Positions 1-12,900 of a stretch of DNA of 64,000 bases are shown one piece after another. The position numbers were made by a program, and so were the translations under genes. The stretch comes from Lineus longissimus (taxonomy: Eukaryota > Nemertea > Pilidiophora > Heteronemertea > Lineidae): contig NC_088324.1 of assembly GCF_910592395.1 (NCBI RefSeq), positions 10,256,953-10,320,952 of the forward strand, written 5' to 3'. Numbering within the stretch: the stretch's first letter is position 1; every line of letters begins with the position of its first letter. The notes under the pieces were generated by a model that was not told the origin of the DNA, did no database searches, and saw nothing but the letters and a program-made list of their open reading frames with translations.

Positions 1-277
1 TATACTTCTCACAATGTTTACTTAGAAGACTGACTCAGGAAAAAATTCACCATGAAGAAGTAAGCAATGGAAAAAACATATCTTTCCTTATGCAGTGTCA
101 TGTGTGTGTTTTATCAAAGATAGCGATTTATTTTGAAGACTGTTCAGAGGGCTGTTGATTTTTCTGCATTGGTTTTGCATTCTACCTGTCCTCTGTAACC
201 ATTGACAAGATAATCATATTTAAAAGTGTACTTCATCAATACAAAAATTCCCGAAAAATTCTTGAATTATCTTTCAG

Positions 278-3200
278 TATTGCTTGCCTGGCAGCCCTTA
301 ACCGGCATGGGGAGTGTTTAGCGTTAGTCAACAAGCGCCTGGAGGAGGAGACTGACAATGCTGACCTCTTTGTGATGAGAGCAAGACTACATGAATTATT
401 CCGCAATGTGAGTAACCTTACCGTGCAATAATGCACCATCCTTCAAAGTTGCATTGGAAAAAGAGAGAAGAAATCTCCATGAGGAATCTCATGGGAATTC
501 TCATGGCAGATTGATTTGTTTGTTTAGTCTTTTGCTACCAAGGGCATCATCAGACTGAAGTGTAACTGCATCTAAAGCCTGAAGTGCTAACAGCTATTAT
601 GGCTACTCACTGAAAAAAGTAGTCTCAGTTCCAGAATTAACATTGCTACGTACTCTCTTTCAGAGCACATTATGCTCATATGACGTCAAAGATGCCCTCG
701 CTATAGAACCAGCGCATCCCGAGGCCTTAAAACTCCTGCGGAGACTTGAAGAGAAAGCGTTGGAGAGCAAGAACCACGCTATGCAGCTTAGTGTGCTCGG
801 CAAACACAAGGAGGCGCTGCAGAAAATATCCGTTGCCATAGAAACAGAGCCAGGGAACCCAGGATATCATGTATTCAGGTTTGTGTTTAACATTGTCTTT
901 ATGTCATTTTAGTACATTTTAATGTGGTCTGCTATTACGCCAAATAGTTGTGATAGTGTCGTTGTGTCATCTCCTTACTACGGATTTAGTCTGCTGGACC
1001 AATCCTCTTGGCATAACTAACTTTTTTTGCTTCCCAGTTCTGCCTGACTCCGTCCCTGTTCTGTTGTCACAGATGGATTTTGGAATATGGAGTCTTAGAG
1101 TTACTCGAATAGAAAAAGCTAGAAAGAGTTGTTAGAGTTACTCAAATAGAAAAAGCTAGAAAGAGTTGTGTTGTTCCTTATACTCGTGTTAACCTGTATA
1201 TGAATTATTTCAGAGGGGCACTCCACAGAAGACTGGGTGATTTCAATGCAGCAATTGATGACTACCTCCTTGCCTTGGACAAGACTGACCACAATGAGGA
1301 GAGTCCAATCTACGTGGATGCCCAGCGTCAACTCCTGCTGACTTATAATGACTTTGCCGTGGAGTGCTTCAACAAGGGTTACTACGAGGAGGCGATTATC
1401 CTGTTGAATAAAGCAATTAAGGGCGAGAAGAGGGAGAAGGGGCTTTACATCAACAGAGGAGGTAGGTTCTGGTCACATCAGTCGAACAGAGAGTGACGTC
1501 ACAACTTCAGTGGACAGGATATCACATGTAGATATAACTGCTCGTGCCATCCACTCCAGTACTCAAATCAAACAGTAAGTTCAATCCAACCCAACAATGC
1601 ATACTCAGAATCTCCCAATATTCTTTCAAAAAAAAATCTCACCTGGCGATTTATTACCTGCTTGTTGGGACATCAACTCTTATATACTCTACATGTACAT
1701 GCTAAGTAAGGGATTGAGGCTAAAATCAGTATGAATCATCTCGATGGGACATACTCAGCCTGAGTGGGTTCAGAACCGATATTAGAAAGAGTCTAGATTC
1801 CAAGTGAAAATTTTTGAGTCATTATCTTACTGAATAAACAAACTTGCCTGACATGAAAGACTTTGGAAATTGCAGACTGCTTTTACCGGCAAGAGGACCT
1901 TCATTTCGCCCTCGCAGATTATCACCAGGCTTTGGAGATTGATCCCATGGACAATGGAATCAGATCAAGGATATCTGTGGTCCATAACGAATTTGGCGTC
2001 GCCGAGTACCAGGACAAAGATTATAAGGTATGGTTGACACCCGGTTGTTGGAGTCGCAGAAGCATGGTTGTCAATGGTGAATGGTCTCTCCTGTTGCCAA
2101 TAAGCCATAAAAAAGTTTTCTTGTCTCAACGTTGATTAAGATTGATAAGTTGAAGATTGGAGTAAAGGCAGCGCCCTGCAAATGATCAAGTTTTGTCACC
2201 TCAGCCAGCAAAGAAGCCATGACAACATGATGATTGTGATCGGAAAGCAGCTGCTGATTGATGAAATGGCAATCAGTCGGTCATTGGAAATTGCTCTTTT
2301 AGAAGACACTATGCTTAGACTTGGGATTTATTTGTCCCTGTCTTAAAAAAAGTCCAAAATTTCTCGTTAATGTGTTTGTGCTTGAATTCTTCAGGAAGCC
2401 GAGTCAAGATTTACCCTTGCCATTCAAAACAATCCAAAGATCGGGCATTATTATTTGTCCCGGGCTCGGACGAGATACATGCTTGAGGTAAGTATTTAAA
2501 ATTTAAGTGATCACTCAACTGGAGATCTTGGTCAGCTTTGAAAAGTTTGATTACAGTATGACTCGGTAGGGGGGGGGGGGGCGTGACTTAATGACATGAA
2601 GTGACTCTTTTCAGACCATATCCATGAGTCAAAGATATAGTGTGCGCCTCAGAGAAGCGGTACATGTAGTCATTGTAGTCGAGGTGTTTTGCACCACTGC
2701 ATATCTGTGCCTTATCAGTCATCATCATGTGCCTATAAACTTTTTTGCCTGCCGTGCCATTTTTTCATGAGGTATAGTGTTGCATGCCTCCAAAAAGGAC
2801 AATGGCAAGGAATATTTTTTAAAGCAGTTTTAGAATGTTATACATTTTGGTATTCTGATGTCTTCAATTACATTATTGAAATGTTTTATAGGAGATGGGA
2901 GTGTTGAAAGTAGGTATGATGTACCGCGGTACTAAAGTGTAGTTTAGAATATTAGATAGTATTTCTACTTCCAGAATCCTTTAGTTATAACTTTGCGAAT
3001 TTATCAAACTATTGCTTCATAATTAGACCTATGGAAATTTTTCCTTTGATGGTGGTTTTTGCTAAAACGATGTAGCTTCCTCCAAATTGTTTTGAAAGTC
3101 TTACCGTAATGAGGATTTTGTTGATTAAACACGCTGTAGGTGTAACTCTACTTCTATTTTATATTCCTCAATACTAGAGGGCAATAATGTAACCACAGTA

Positions 3201-4946
3201 ACCCTTTAGAAATCTGGTTAGACTTACTAACACTGTAGTGATACCTAGGAGATGTACTAGTAGACCATGCCCTGATCTTTCATCCTCAGGGCTTCCGACA
3301 GTACCGAGACTCTGAAAAATCCAATGCATTTGTCCTTTTCAAACTCTTTTGCCTCGTATCTTAAAAGAATGTTATAGTAAATAAATTTGAGAAATGGAAT
3401 GGTTGAGTTAGAGGGAATAAATGAGAACACGGTGGATCGGCAGCAAATTTGACTCTTGCGACTGGTTATATTTTCTAAAGATATTTTGACTCTTCTGGCT
3501 GATTGTCAGTTTCTATTCTTCCATGTTTTCAGAGCAGCAATGGTGCCCGCTCCGACATTCTGTTTGCGCTCCTCTTGGATCCCCACAGTGAGGAGCTGAT
3601 GTCCCTTCTATCCAGGTTGTTCCCGGGGAAGAGTGTCAAGGACATCCTGGAGAGCCGGGCAGCCCAAGCAGCTCGACTGGCACTTTCAAATGTCACAGTG
3701 ACTGCATCACCTATCAAGTTGAAGGCTCTACAGGAGGAGGGGTATGTGTGATTTGACTCTACTTTATGTTTTTTACAACATGTAAACTCCAATAATGATG
3801 TATAAAACATTGCTAAAATGGTCTATAGAAAAGCTTTTGATAAGCGTTGATTGATGGAAAGACTGTGTGTCATATCTGTTGCTGCCACTTGGCAGAATCT
3901 GTAAGTAAGCAAGGCAGCATTTGTTCATCACTTTACATTAAACAAACTCGCAAATTATCAGTTTTGCGAGCAGGTTGAGATCGGCTAAAAAAGGGCATGC
4001 CTGAGGTTCATAACAACAGTGATTCTCTTTGACATTGACATTCTGGGTTCCCTTTCTTTGCAGTTGGACTTTACTCGGAGGCAAATGTATGACTAACATT
4101 TCACAAAATTTACTCTTGTCTACACAGGTCAGATGAGGAAGGATCTGAGGTACAGTCGTCTTTTGGGGGGAAAAGTCAAGCTGCAACAGCATCAGCCTCT
4201 GCTCCCGAGCCAATCATCCCAATGTGGCAGCCAGATCGTGGCCTACCTGATTTCAAAGCGTGCTTGCAAGAATGGGAGTTCAATATAAAGGTTGCCAAGG
4301 AGAAAAAAGTAGTATGTTGTCACATCAGCATTTGGTTGTAAGGCCTATGTAGGAGGTCACTTTAATGGAAACCTATGTAGTTGGAGGTGGTTTGTTGATC
4401 TCGGTCTCCTCAGAAAGCCTCAAGAATTTTCTGTAACTGGTGACTGGTACTTAGGCAATTTGGAACTCTTGAGATAATGCCTGGCTGACAGGAGGATTGA
4501 TAATTACAGAGTCCTGGGAAAGAGGGCAAATCATGGATGCGATCAGAAAATGTGTGCCAGTATTCTAGCAAACTGTTTGCACACCTGCAGTGACTTCGAC
4601 ACAGGAACTCTATATGCCCATGTAATTATCTCAGGTGCTGGCCTGCATTATCTCAATATACTCCCCTTTAAACTTCAACTTAATAAGGGCAATATGGCTC
4701 ACTGAGAACTCATGGACTTCAATTTTCCGATTTGACTTTCAGGTAAGCACCAAAGTCAAGAAGCATTTCCATGAACGGAAACCCCTCAAGTATATTGGTG
4801 CACGGGTTCAGCCGATGCCACCTGCCGTACCCTATCAGCGACGGGGCAGCAAATTCACCAAGGAGGTCCTAGTTGCTGACCCATCTGCGGGAAAGAACAG
4901 CACAGGATGGAAACAATTTGGTCAAGGAATCGGCTTGCCCCATTAA
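278..4946 (+). CDS. TTC16: TTC16-like tetratricopeptide repeat protein, 3' part of gene
   Basis: Eight coding exons are readable: 278-407, 664-878, 1214-1461, 1876-2027, 2395-2487, 3533-3741, 4128-4308 and 4743-4946 (stop TAA 4944-4946). All have AG acceptors and GT donors, and the phases join without a break to about 476 residues. The first visible exon starts mid-codon, so the 5' part lies outside the window. The product is a chain of TPR helices (protein-protein scaffold). Vertebrate TTC16 is recognised by the block AQRQLLLTYNDFAV followed by LLNKA and EKGLYINRG (exon 3), then by LFPGKSVKDIL (exon 6), which matches the LFPGMSVEEVL type of end in that family. The tail after residue ~350 is low-complexity, then basic, ending GIGLPH. 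Function of TTC16 is poorly known; a ciliary or testis role is often assumed. CIZ1 follows on the same strand. Identity is recalled from family knowledge, not from a search. Confidence 0.85.
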
Positions 4947-5537
4947 GCCTCTGGAGTAATGGACTTTTTACCAAGTTGAAATCTTTGGGCTTTTTTTGAT
5001 GAACTGATTCTGTGATATTTATATTGAGGTCCAGTATTTGATATATAAGTGTATCCAACAGTACTTTATGTTGGTCCCTAATGTGTCATGATAAAGCACC
5101 TGGTCTTTTGAGTTTTCTAGATACGATAATAAGGACAGGCTTGATGAAATTTTGGGAACTCGACAACTTTCAAATAAAAACTGATTGCAAAGGCAGCTTT
5201 TGCTATTCAAAGTGCTTTCTTGAAACCCGTGCATGGGATTTGGGTGATGATGTGGACTAAACTGACTTCTTGTCCTATAAAAAGTTAAGTGAGACTACAG
5301 CTTGATTCATTAATAAACAACTTTTTAAAGTGTGACCTTAACTTTGCCTTGAGGTTGTACTATTGTGGGATATGTTGAATTACTTTTTGTCCATAATAAA
5401 TGCCGTCCACTTTGATATTTGTACAGATTTGAAAGTTTCTTGTCACTTGTTCTGATGACTATAATAATGATATTTGTACATTTGAAATATGTATCAAAAT
5501 ATTTTGGTATGAAATAAAGATATTGTTTTACTATTTA
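4947..5537 (+). promoter_or_regulatory. 3' UTR and poly(A) signals of the TTC16-like gene
   Basis: The roughly 590 bases after the stop are A+T-rich and non-coding. Canonical AATAAA hexamers occur at 5312-5317, 5395-5400 and 5513-5518, so alternative 3' ends are possible. The last one is followed by T-rich sequence typical of a cleavage site near 5535. Confidence 0.55.
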
Positions 5538-6918
5538 ATCATTATTTTGTTCTACATCTCGGCTTGACATAGGTTAAATAAAACTCATCTTCTGTTCTAT
5601 GGCCCATGAAAAATTAGGGAATCCAGTTACTTTGCTTCTTTGCTGGCAAAGAATTATTTGTGCATCCCCTCCCCGTCCCCAACCAAGACACAGTCGGGAT
5701 ATTGTCGTTACCTTGGCCTTTGTTGCCTCGCTGATGTCCGATGGTAGGAGGCAAGGCTGATCAAGGTTGATCGTATTTAAACTGCCCTGTGCGGCTTCAT
5801 TTTCCACTTGCCGAGTGTAAGATCACTTATTAGTGCAGACCTTCACAAATGTCAGGGCTGACAATACATAAAGCTTGCCCATGGAATTCATGGTCCAAAC
5901 GCTAACCTCCATCCAGTTTGCCAGCATTGAAAGGACTGGTTGTGATTTGGTCTTGTTGGGGGCAATCAGGGTACAATGAGTGTGCCCCATGGTGGTGTGT
6001 GGCATGGAAATGTCCGATTTGATTTATTTGCTGACATACAATCTAGCACACGCCCTTGAGCTTGTGACTCGAGTCTGTGACATTGACATTCTGTCAAAAA
6101 CCGGAGGCTGTAAAATTGGGGGGGGGGGGGGGGGGGGGACGATCCGTAATTGCCTCGTCAGGGACAAGTATTCGGTCTCCGGCCCTTTGGGTGTGTACCG
6201 ACACAAACAACATTCTCCCAACGGCCGATGAGGAATTAGTTCACAAAGGTTAATCAAAAATTAAAAAACAGAAAAACCGCATTGAAAATTTTGTTGAGGT
6301 AAAACTCCCACAAAAACCGCTTTTCTGGCCCTATTACCCTTTCCCTAGCCACGAAAATGTGTTGCATTAATAGGATAGTTTTGATAGGTTCCTTTCATCA
6401 CACAATTAGGCTGATCATAAGTTTACTTCATGTATTTTATGCGATTTGGAAAATGGAGTCGGAGAAATCGCAAAACAATCGATTGAGGCGCCCTCTGCAA
6501 TGTGCAAGTTGCATGCATTGTTCTTATATATGTTGTATGTTGTGTTCTATCTCAATGTTGTTAACAAATGCATTGTTTCAGCCAGAGGTGGATTATTCGA
6601 CCAGACAACTTAGTTACTGGTCCTTGGCCTTGCCTTGGCAAGCGAAGGGAGGTGTCCCTTCGCCTCCTCTGCTCCGGTTCCCAATGTCAATGACTAATGT
6701 AGTAATGAGCTCAGAATGATGGCCCAATCTGAATCCCATGCCATGCCGTGCTTCTACCACCATGTAACGGCGAAAATCGCAGGAAAATACAGATCTTCCC
6801 TCGGCTCTCTCTAAATTTCTGGTGATTTCACCAAAAAACAACATTTGAATGAAAGTTAACCGTTTTTCTTTCAGTGCTTCATGTGAAATTAGACTGATAT
6901 TTTAATTTTTCTCTCCAG
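5538..6918. other. TTC16-CIZ1 intergenic region with a G21 tract
   Basis: No convincing gene was seen here. The stretch should hold the promoter and a non-coding first exon of the CIZ1-like gene, because the first coding exon begins right after a pyrimidine-rich AG acceptor (6917-6918). A run of 21 G at 6118-6138 splits the region. Several short ORFs run across it but lack coding character. Confidence 0.5.
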
Positions 6919-6942
6919 CCCGAGCAGTGAATAAAGTCCAAC

Positions 6943-9900
6943 ATGGATCGGATGCCACTTAATCGGAGCACTATGATGGGCATGATGGGTAACCCTATGT
7001 CCTCAATGTTTGGTTCCTCGGGTATGTTGCTGTAGTGTTAGGTGTTTCAAGTCTTATTTGAATGATTTTAGACTGGACTGACGCAACAGTTTACTTCTTT
7101 CATGTCCAATAAAATTGTGGCACCGGCAGACCTACTTTGCTAAAATAATAACAAATAAAGACAGGTTGCACTCCACAGTGGCATTAGTGGTAGCTCCTTG
7201 ATTGTCAAAATGCATCTAAGAAGTTGTTAATTCATGAATTCAAAAGATCAAAGTCTGTTTCTGAATACTTTGCATTGTTTCATCTCCAGGTGGGTCAAGT
7301 CAGCCGTTCTCCCTCATTGGTAATATGGACATGAATAATGTTGGAATGGGCAGCAGCAGCAGCAGTAGCATGGGCAGCAGCCAAGGTAAAGTAAAAAATT
7401 CTCTTTCATCATCAACTTCGAAATCAGTGCCTACACTCTCATTCAGTTCATGTATCATCAATTTCCATGTGTCTATTCCAATTAATTCCAGGTATGATGA
7501 GCAGCCTCCCAAGCGGTTTGATGGGAATGGGGATGTCGGGTATGAGCGTCATGGACCAGATGGCAAAAGAGGCTGAGATGCGTCGCATCCTTGAGTCTGA
7601 TATAGAGATTGATCGCCGTGGAGGACGTCAGGACTATGGTAACTATGGTAACCGCCGTGACATGGACATGTATGACGATAGGATGTCGCCAAGGTCCAGA
7701 TCGGTAAGTGACTCATATACAAAGTGATAGCATTGCTAGTTCAGGTAGCCATCTAAAAATTGTGATGTAGGCCCAACTTCATCACAGTTGGAGGGAATTT
7801 CTGATCTATTAAATTTTTCTAAAAGTTTTTGTTCCTTTTCATATTATGGCAGATTGTTATCAACCTTCAGAATTGAACAATGCTATTGCTGGTAAAACCT
7901 TAAGTTCCTTTCTGGATTGCTTTCTGAAGAGATCTTGAAGAAAATGTAGTATTTGAAATGATGTACTGTCTTGCATGTCTAACCAGTACTGTTACAGGCT
8001 CCATCATATGTGGCGTGGGCTTCACAGAAAGTCATCCAACCTAGTCTCACCCTTTTAACTCCTCTGTCACAAAAGTGCGGAGATAGTTCTATTCGGAGGC
8101 AAAGGTTTCCCATTCCACCCAATCCAAAGGAAGTGCTGTTAAACCCACGTCTTATTTGCCCTATTTCATCTGTCTCAAGCATTAGCTTTTCACATCTGAT
8201 ACCTGAAGTCAACAAAAAAGAAATTCACAGATGCCTTGTTGTACATTTTCATCATCTTAAAGTTGAAAAGACAACAGTATCATGCTCAATGTTGCAGGAT
8301 GTCTTAGGGAATTCACGAACATACTTCACATGCGAGGTGTTTCAAAATAGCGAGGACTTTAACCTAACAGACTGTCTGTGTGAGGGAGCAGTTTTATTGG
8401 GAAGCGTTTCTTCAGCCCGTCATGCAATAAATATTTCTTCAAATCTATTGTCACAATTTACCTGTTTCTTTAATCATTTTTCTTCCGAAAGCAGGCGCAG
8501 GTTTGCAAGCATGAAGTTCTACTTTAGTTATATTCAGTTGAGCCAGCAGTCTTGGATGCTCAAGTTAATGCTCTAACCTTGTCTCTCTACAATTTTTATC
8601 AGCATTTCTCCCTTCTTGACAAGATTCTCAATATGTGAACCGTAGACCAACTTGCTATGTCTACTTCCAACTGGATTTGATTTAGCCAAGTCCTCACAAT
8701 TCGACATATTGCATCCCCACATGTAATTGTTATGGCACTTATCACATGGCACTGCAGTTATTCAAAACTCTTTTCCATTTTCTCCAGAGTGGGCTGCTGC
8801 CTGCCCCAGAAATTCCACCTCTAATCAGCAACATGGGGCAGAGGCGTGATATGCGAGGAAACCGTGGCCGAGATAGGGATCGCGGCCGCATGGACCAGCG
8901 GGATATGCGTGACCGTCGTGACGCCCAGCGTAGGGAAGAATGGCGTCGCAATGAACCAAGCGGTAATAGAAATTCCTCAAGATCAAACCGCAGCGAAGGT
9001 ATTACATTCTCCAATTCCTTGTTTCTTGCAGCTGGGATTAGCTGACACCGGCTATATGTCAGTTACGCCTTCTCTTTCTTTGAAGGGGCTATAATTCTGT
9101 CGTCGCGTCTGCGAGTTCACCAATCCTCTACAGCTGATGTGTACCAAAGGATGAATCATTAGCCAGGAACCTGCCTGCTCACACTGCAAACCCTACCACA
9201 CCTCTTATGAGAAGTATTGCTCTCCCCTTGCTATCCTTTTCAAAAAAGAATCTAGAACAGAAAATGGTATAGTCCTTTTAAACGTATGCATCACATTTCA
9301 AGCGGATTGCGTTGTCTCTTATAGAAGCATCAGTCTTCTCAAATACTTCAATGACCTGTCGTGGTTGCAAGCCTTCACCAGATCTCCTCATGAGCGGTGG
9401 CGGATGATAGCTACTGATTGTGACCAGTTCACTTCCCGCTGGCTCTGCTTGTCAATACACTGTAAGACTCGGACTGCAGCTTTTATGACATTGAAGAATT
9501 GTATTTTTCTGGCATGGATACATAGGATTGGATTCCGTTCTTAATCCACACTTTGGTGAGATGTGACTGTCCTCGTTTAGTCGCAGCTTTTCATGTGCAA
9601 TTTTTGTGTTGTACATGGTAGGAAGCAACATAATGAAAGCACAAAACCTATCAGATGTTTTCTTTTCATACCTACAACATGGACATCAATGTTTATGGAT
9701 GGATTTTCATTGGCGGAAACAAGAACTTCGGATCTACATGTCTGTGCCCTAGTTGCTCCACAGACCATCGCAGAGTTACATTTTTTTCTCCCTTTTTCAT
9801 CACCTCATTTCATACAACTTGATCCTCTTGATGGATAACCACTAATCCAATCTTTTTCTTGGACATGCGGTCCCAATAGCACTTACAATGTAACAGTAGA

Positions 9901-12900
9901 TATTAGAACCATTCGAGCTTGGTGGTGTTGTCATTCATGACCCCAGTCCGTGGCACCAGCAGAATTCCCTGACAAACAAACCAATTTCAAGCATGAAGCA
10001 TATGCCACCTACTTTCTCTGTAAGATATGCCACGTTTTGATCAAGTTCCACCTCGGTGATCAACGTGTTTTTCTGACGATTTTAGCCGCCATCACAATTC
10101 ACATAAAAGTCTCAGCTTCGAAAAGTTCACTCTTAGCTTTACTTACAAATCGTTATCGGAGAAAAGTTGTTGGTGATCTTCTGTGCAGCTAACTTTGTCT
10201 GACTTTACTTCATAGATATGTCATCATCTGTTTCTATGACATAGTTTTGGCATTTGGTTGTTCAGTTCGTCTGCCTATTTCTGATAAGGGAACTTCTGAA
10301 TCTATCTTGGATAACTCTCATCCAAAGTATTGATTTCTCAGACTGCCTTTGTTTTTTTCACAGACTTTCCAACTCTTCTTTCAAGCTGGCCGTAGGTTTT
10401 GTTTTCGTGACTCTATTAGCTGTATGTTTCATCATTATTTGGATATTTTATCTAGGTCGTCGAGATAGTCGTGACAACCGTGGACGCTCTGATTCAAGCA
10501 GGGGGACCGGAAATAGCGACGTAAGTGAACTTGTAAAATAACTTGTGCAGTATTTACCACTCTCTTCCCATCCAAGGTCCAATGATTGATGTCGGTTTCA
10601 AGAATCCAAACATGTTCATCGCCCTCGTCATGGAAAGCTTTGAGATTGTGCCGTTTGTGTCAGAAATTTAAAAAACAAATTCAAGTCAAAAGGAAATAAT
10701 TCCACGAACTATGGTTTAACCACCTTTGATATGTGTGACTCTTTGGGAAAGATGGCCAAAAGCTCTAAATAACATGCAATGTCACCTTTGATTTGACTGA
10801 ATTAAGGAATTTTCTGCGAATGAATGATGTGAGGTTGAAGCAGTCAAGTTCCATAGAGTATGTCCTGTTTCATAATAATCTCCTCATCTTGCAGAGGTCC
10901 AACCGTACGAGCAGCAGTCCTGGCAGCAGCAGGAAGCGCCACTCTGAAGATGAGGCCAATAAAGATGGGGCAAAGACTGCCAAGAAGGAGGAGGGGGATG
11001 CCCCACCAGACGTATGTGTTGGTAGAATATGTTTATTATTTGCACAGCTGCCTACTGCTACACTTTAGGGGTAGTTGCTACTCATTGCCAGGCCTGTTTA
11101 GGCCATTTTATGCCTTCCTTAGGTTGTTATACCCTCTTACTCAAGGGAAATATTTTAAAGTCGTGCTAAAATCATCAGAAAAACTCAACTACTACACTTG
11201 TGAGCTTGGGTATATATTTCTACTGTGACTGAACGGACCGTGTGTTAGTTTGCTGCAATCTACTGCGCTTTAACCATTGCATGGCTAGTTTCTCCAGTGG
11301 TCATGATAATGATTGCAAGAGTAAACAATGCAGATCATTTCAACCCTCGCTCAGTTCAAGGTTACTGTCGAGTGCAATATGTCTGCAACAATAATCTGTT
11401 TTTCAGGAAAAAAAAATGCTTAGAAAACCTTGTGCATCTGTTTAGCGAGGTCTATATTTGTCTTTTTTGTTGCGACTGGCGCTTATGCCAGTGTACCGGT
11501 AAGCATCCCATCCAAACAGACAGCAGTTTGCGCTGGCCTCCTCGTCCTGGCTGAAAACAAGAGGTACCAGGCCAATGAACTATGGTCTGTAACCGTATTG
11601 GCATTCAAAAGCCTCTTCCCACCTTGGAGGAGGATACTCGCTAGAGAATAACCAATGCCAGTGCAGAGCGAATGCTTAAAGCCAGTGAAGGGCTGAAGAA
11701 GAAGATGAAGAAGGTTGACCATTGTGAGACATGCTTCCCAGTGATGAAAAGTCAATCTTGGAACCAGCCGTTCATTTCAATCAGTGTTACCTACACTCAG
11801 GGGCCTGACGCGATCTCCTCATTTCATTATTTTCCAGTCAAAGACAGAAGGTGAAGGTGATGGCGACAAGGCCGAGAAGGAAGCAACATCAACTGAAGAC
11901 AAGAATGCGTAAGTACCTTGGCAGAAGATTTCACAGAAGAACTCCCATTGACTTGATTCATGCGACAAAGTACCACTGGTGTTCTGCTTCAGCATCATGG
12001 AATCGGGCCTACAATGTAGTTGGGTCGTGTGTCCCGCAGAAGCGGGGGCCAAGAAAACAAACCTACTATGCGCAACTTGCAGCAGTTTCTTGATTGCCTC
12101 TGAATTACAGGAGACTGATCCAGTTGAATAATGAAGCAGTAGTGTGCTGTCAAGAATGTAGCCATACATATTCTTGTATTATCCTGAAATATCTCGCCTC
12201 TTAGCAGGTGTGTTGTACTTCTATTGAAGTCCTGTCTCCCTTTGCAGGAATCATTGTCTGACATGTGATGTGACCTTTGAAGGAACGTTCCTCGAACATC
12301 GTGATGGACCAGAGCATAAGGTAAGAACAAGCATCACAAAGGATGAGGTCAAGGTTCCTTTTCAGGACTATTGACTAACCTTCTATCAATTCTGACAAAG
12401 TTTTCAGGAATTCTCACTTCATGCAGTAATTCTGATTTTCTCCATTTCTTGTTTCAGGGCAAGGTTAATCATGATTCCAAGTAAGTGTTGTTACATCTTT
12501 AAATATTTTAACTCATCAGGCCCTGTGTGGCAAAATGTTCATCAAATACAAGTGAGCAACAGTGTTTTATCAAAGGGCATTGCTTGTACTGAAGTGGTCA
12601 ATACAAATGTCGCCCTAAATAAAGAGGGTTTACTTGTAATTTCAGTTAGTTCCCTACAGTTCTACTTGAGAAAGTGGTTTGAATTGGTATGGGGTTCGAA
12701 TGGATGTTTCTCTGTTCATTTGAAATGTAAATATCCTATTCTAATTTAGGCACTCCATTTAGGCTAGATTTTCGCACACTGATATGTTTGCTGTTTGATA
12801 CCAAGGCTTCCGTGTTCCTTTTCCAGGAATTTCTGCCGCACCTGTGAGGTGAACTTTGAGGGTCAGTTCTTGAACCATCGCCTGTCCAATAGGCACAAGG

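Noticed and set aside
8010-8576. 188-codon plus-strand ORF inside intron 3 of the CIZ1-like gene
   Set aside because: It is long for chance, but has no domain, no splice role and no codon bias. The exons on either side join correctly without it.
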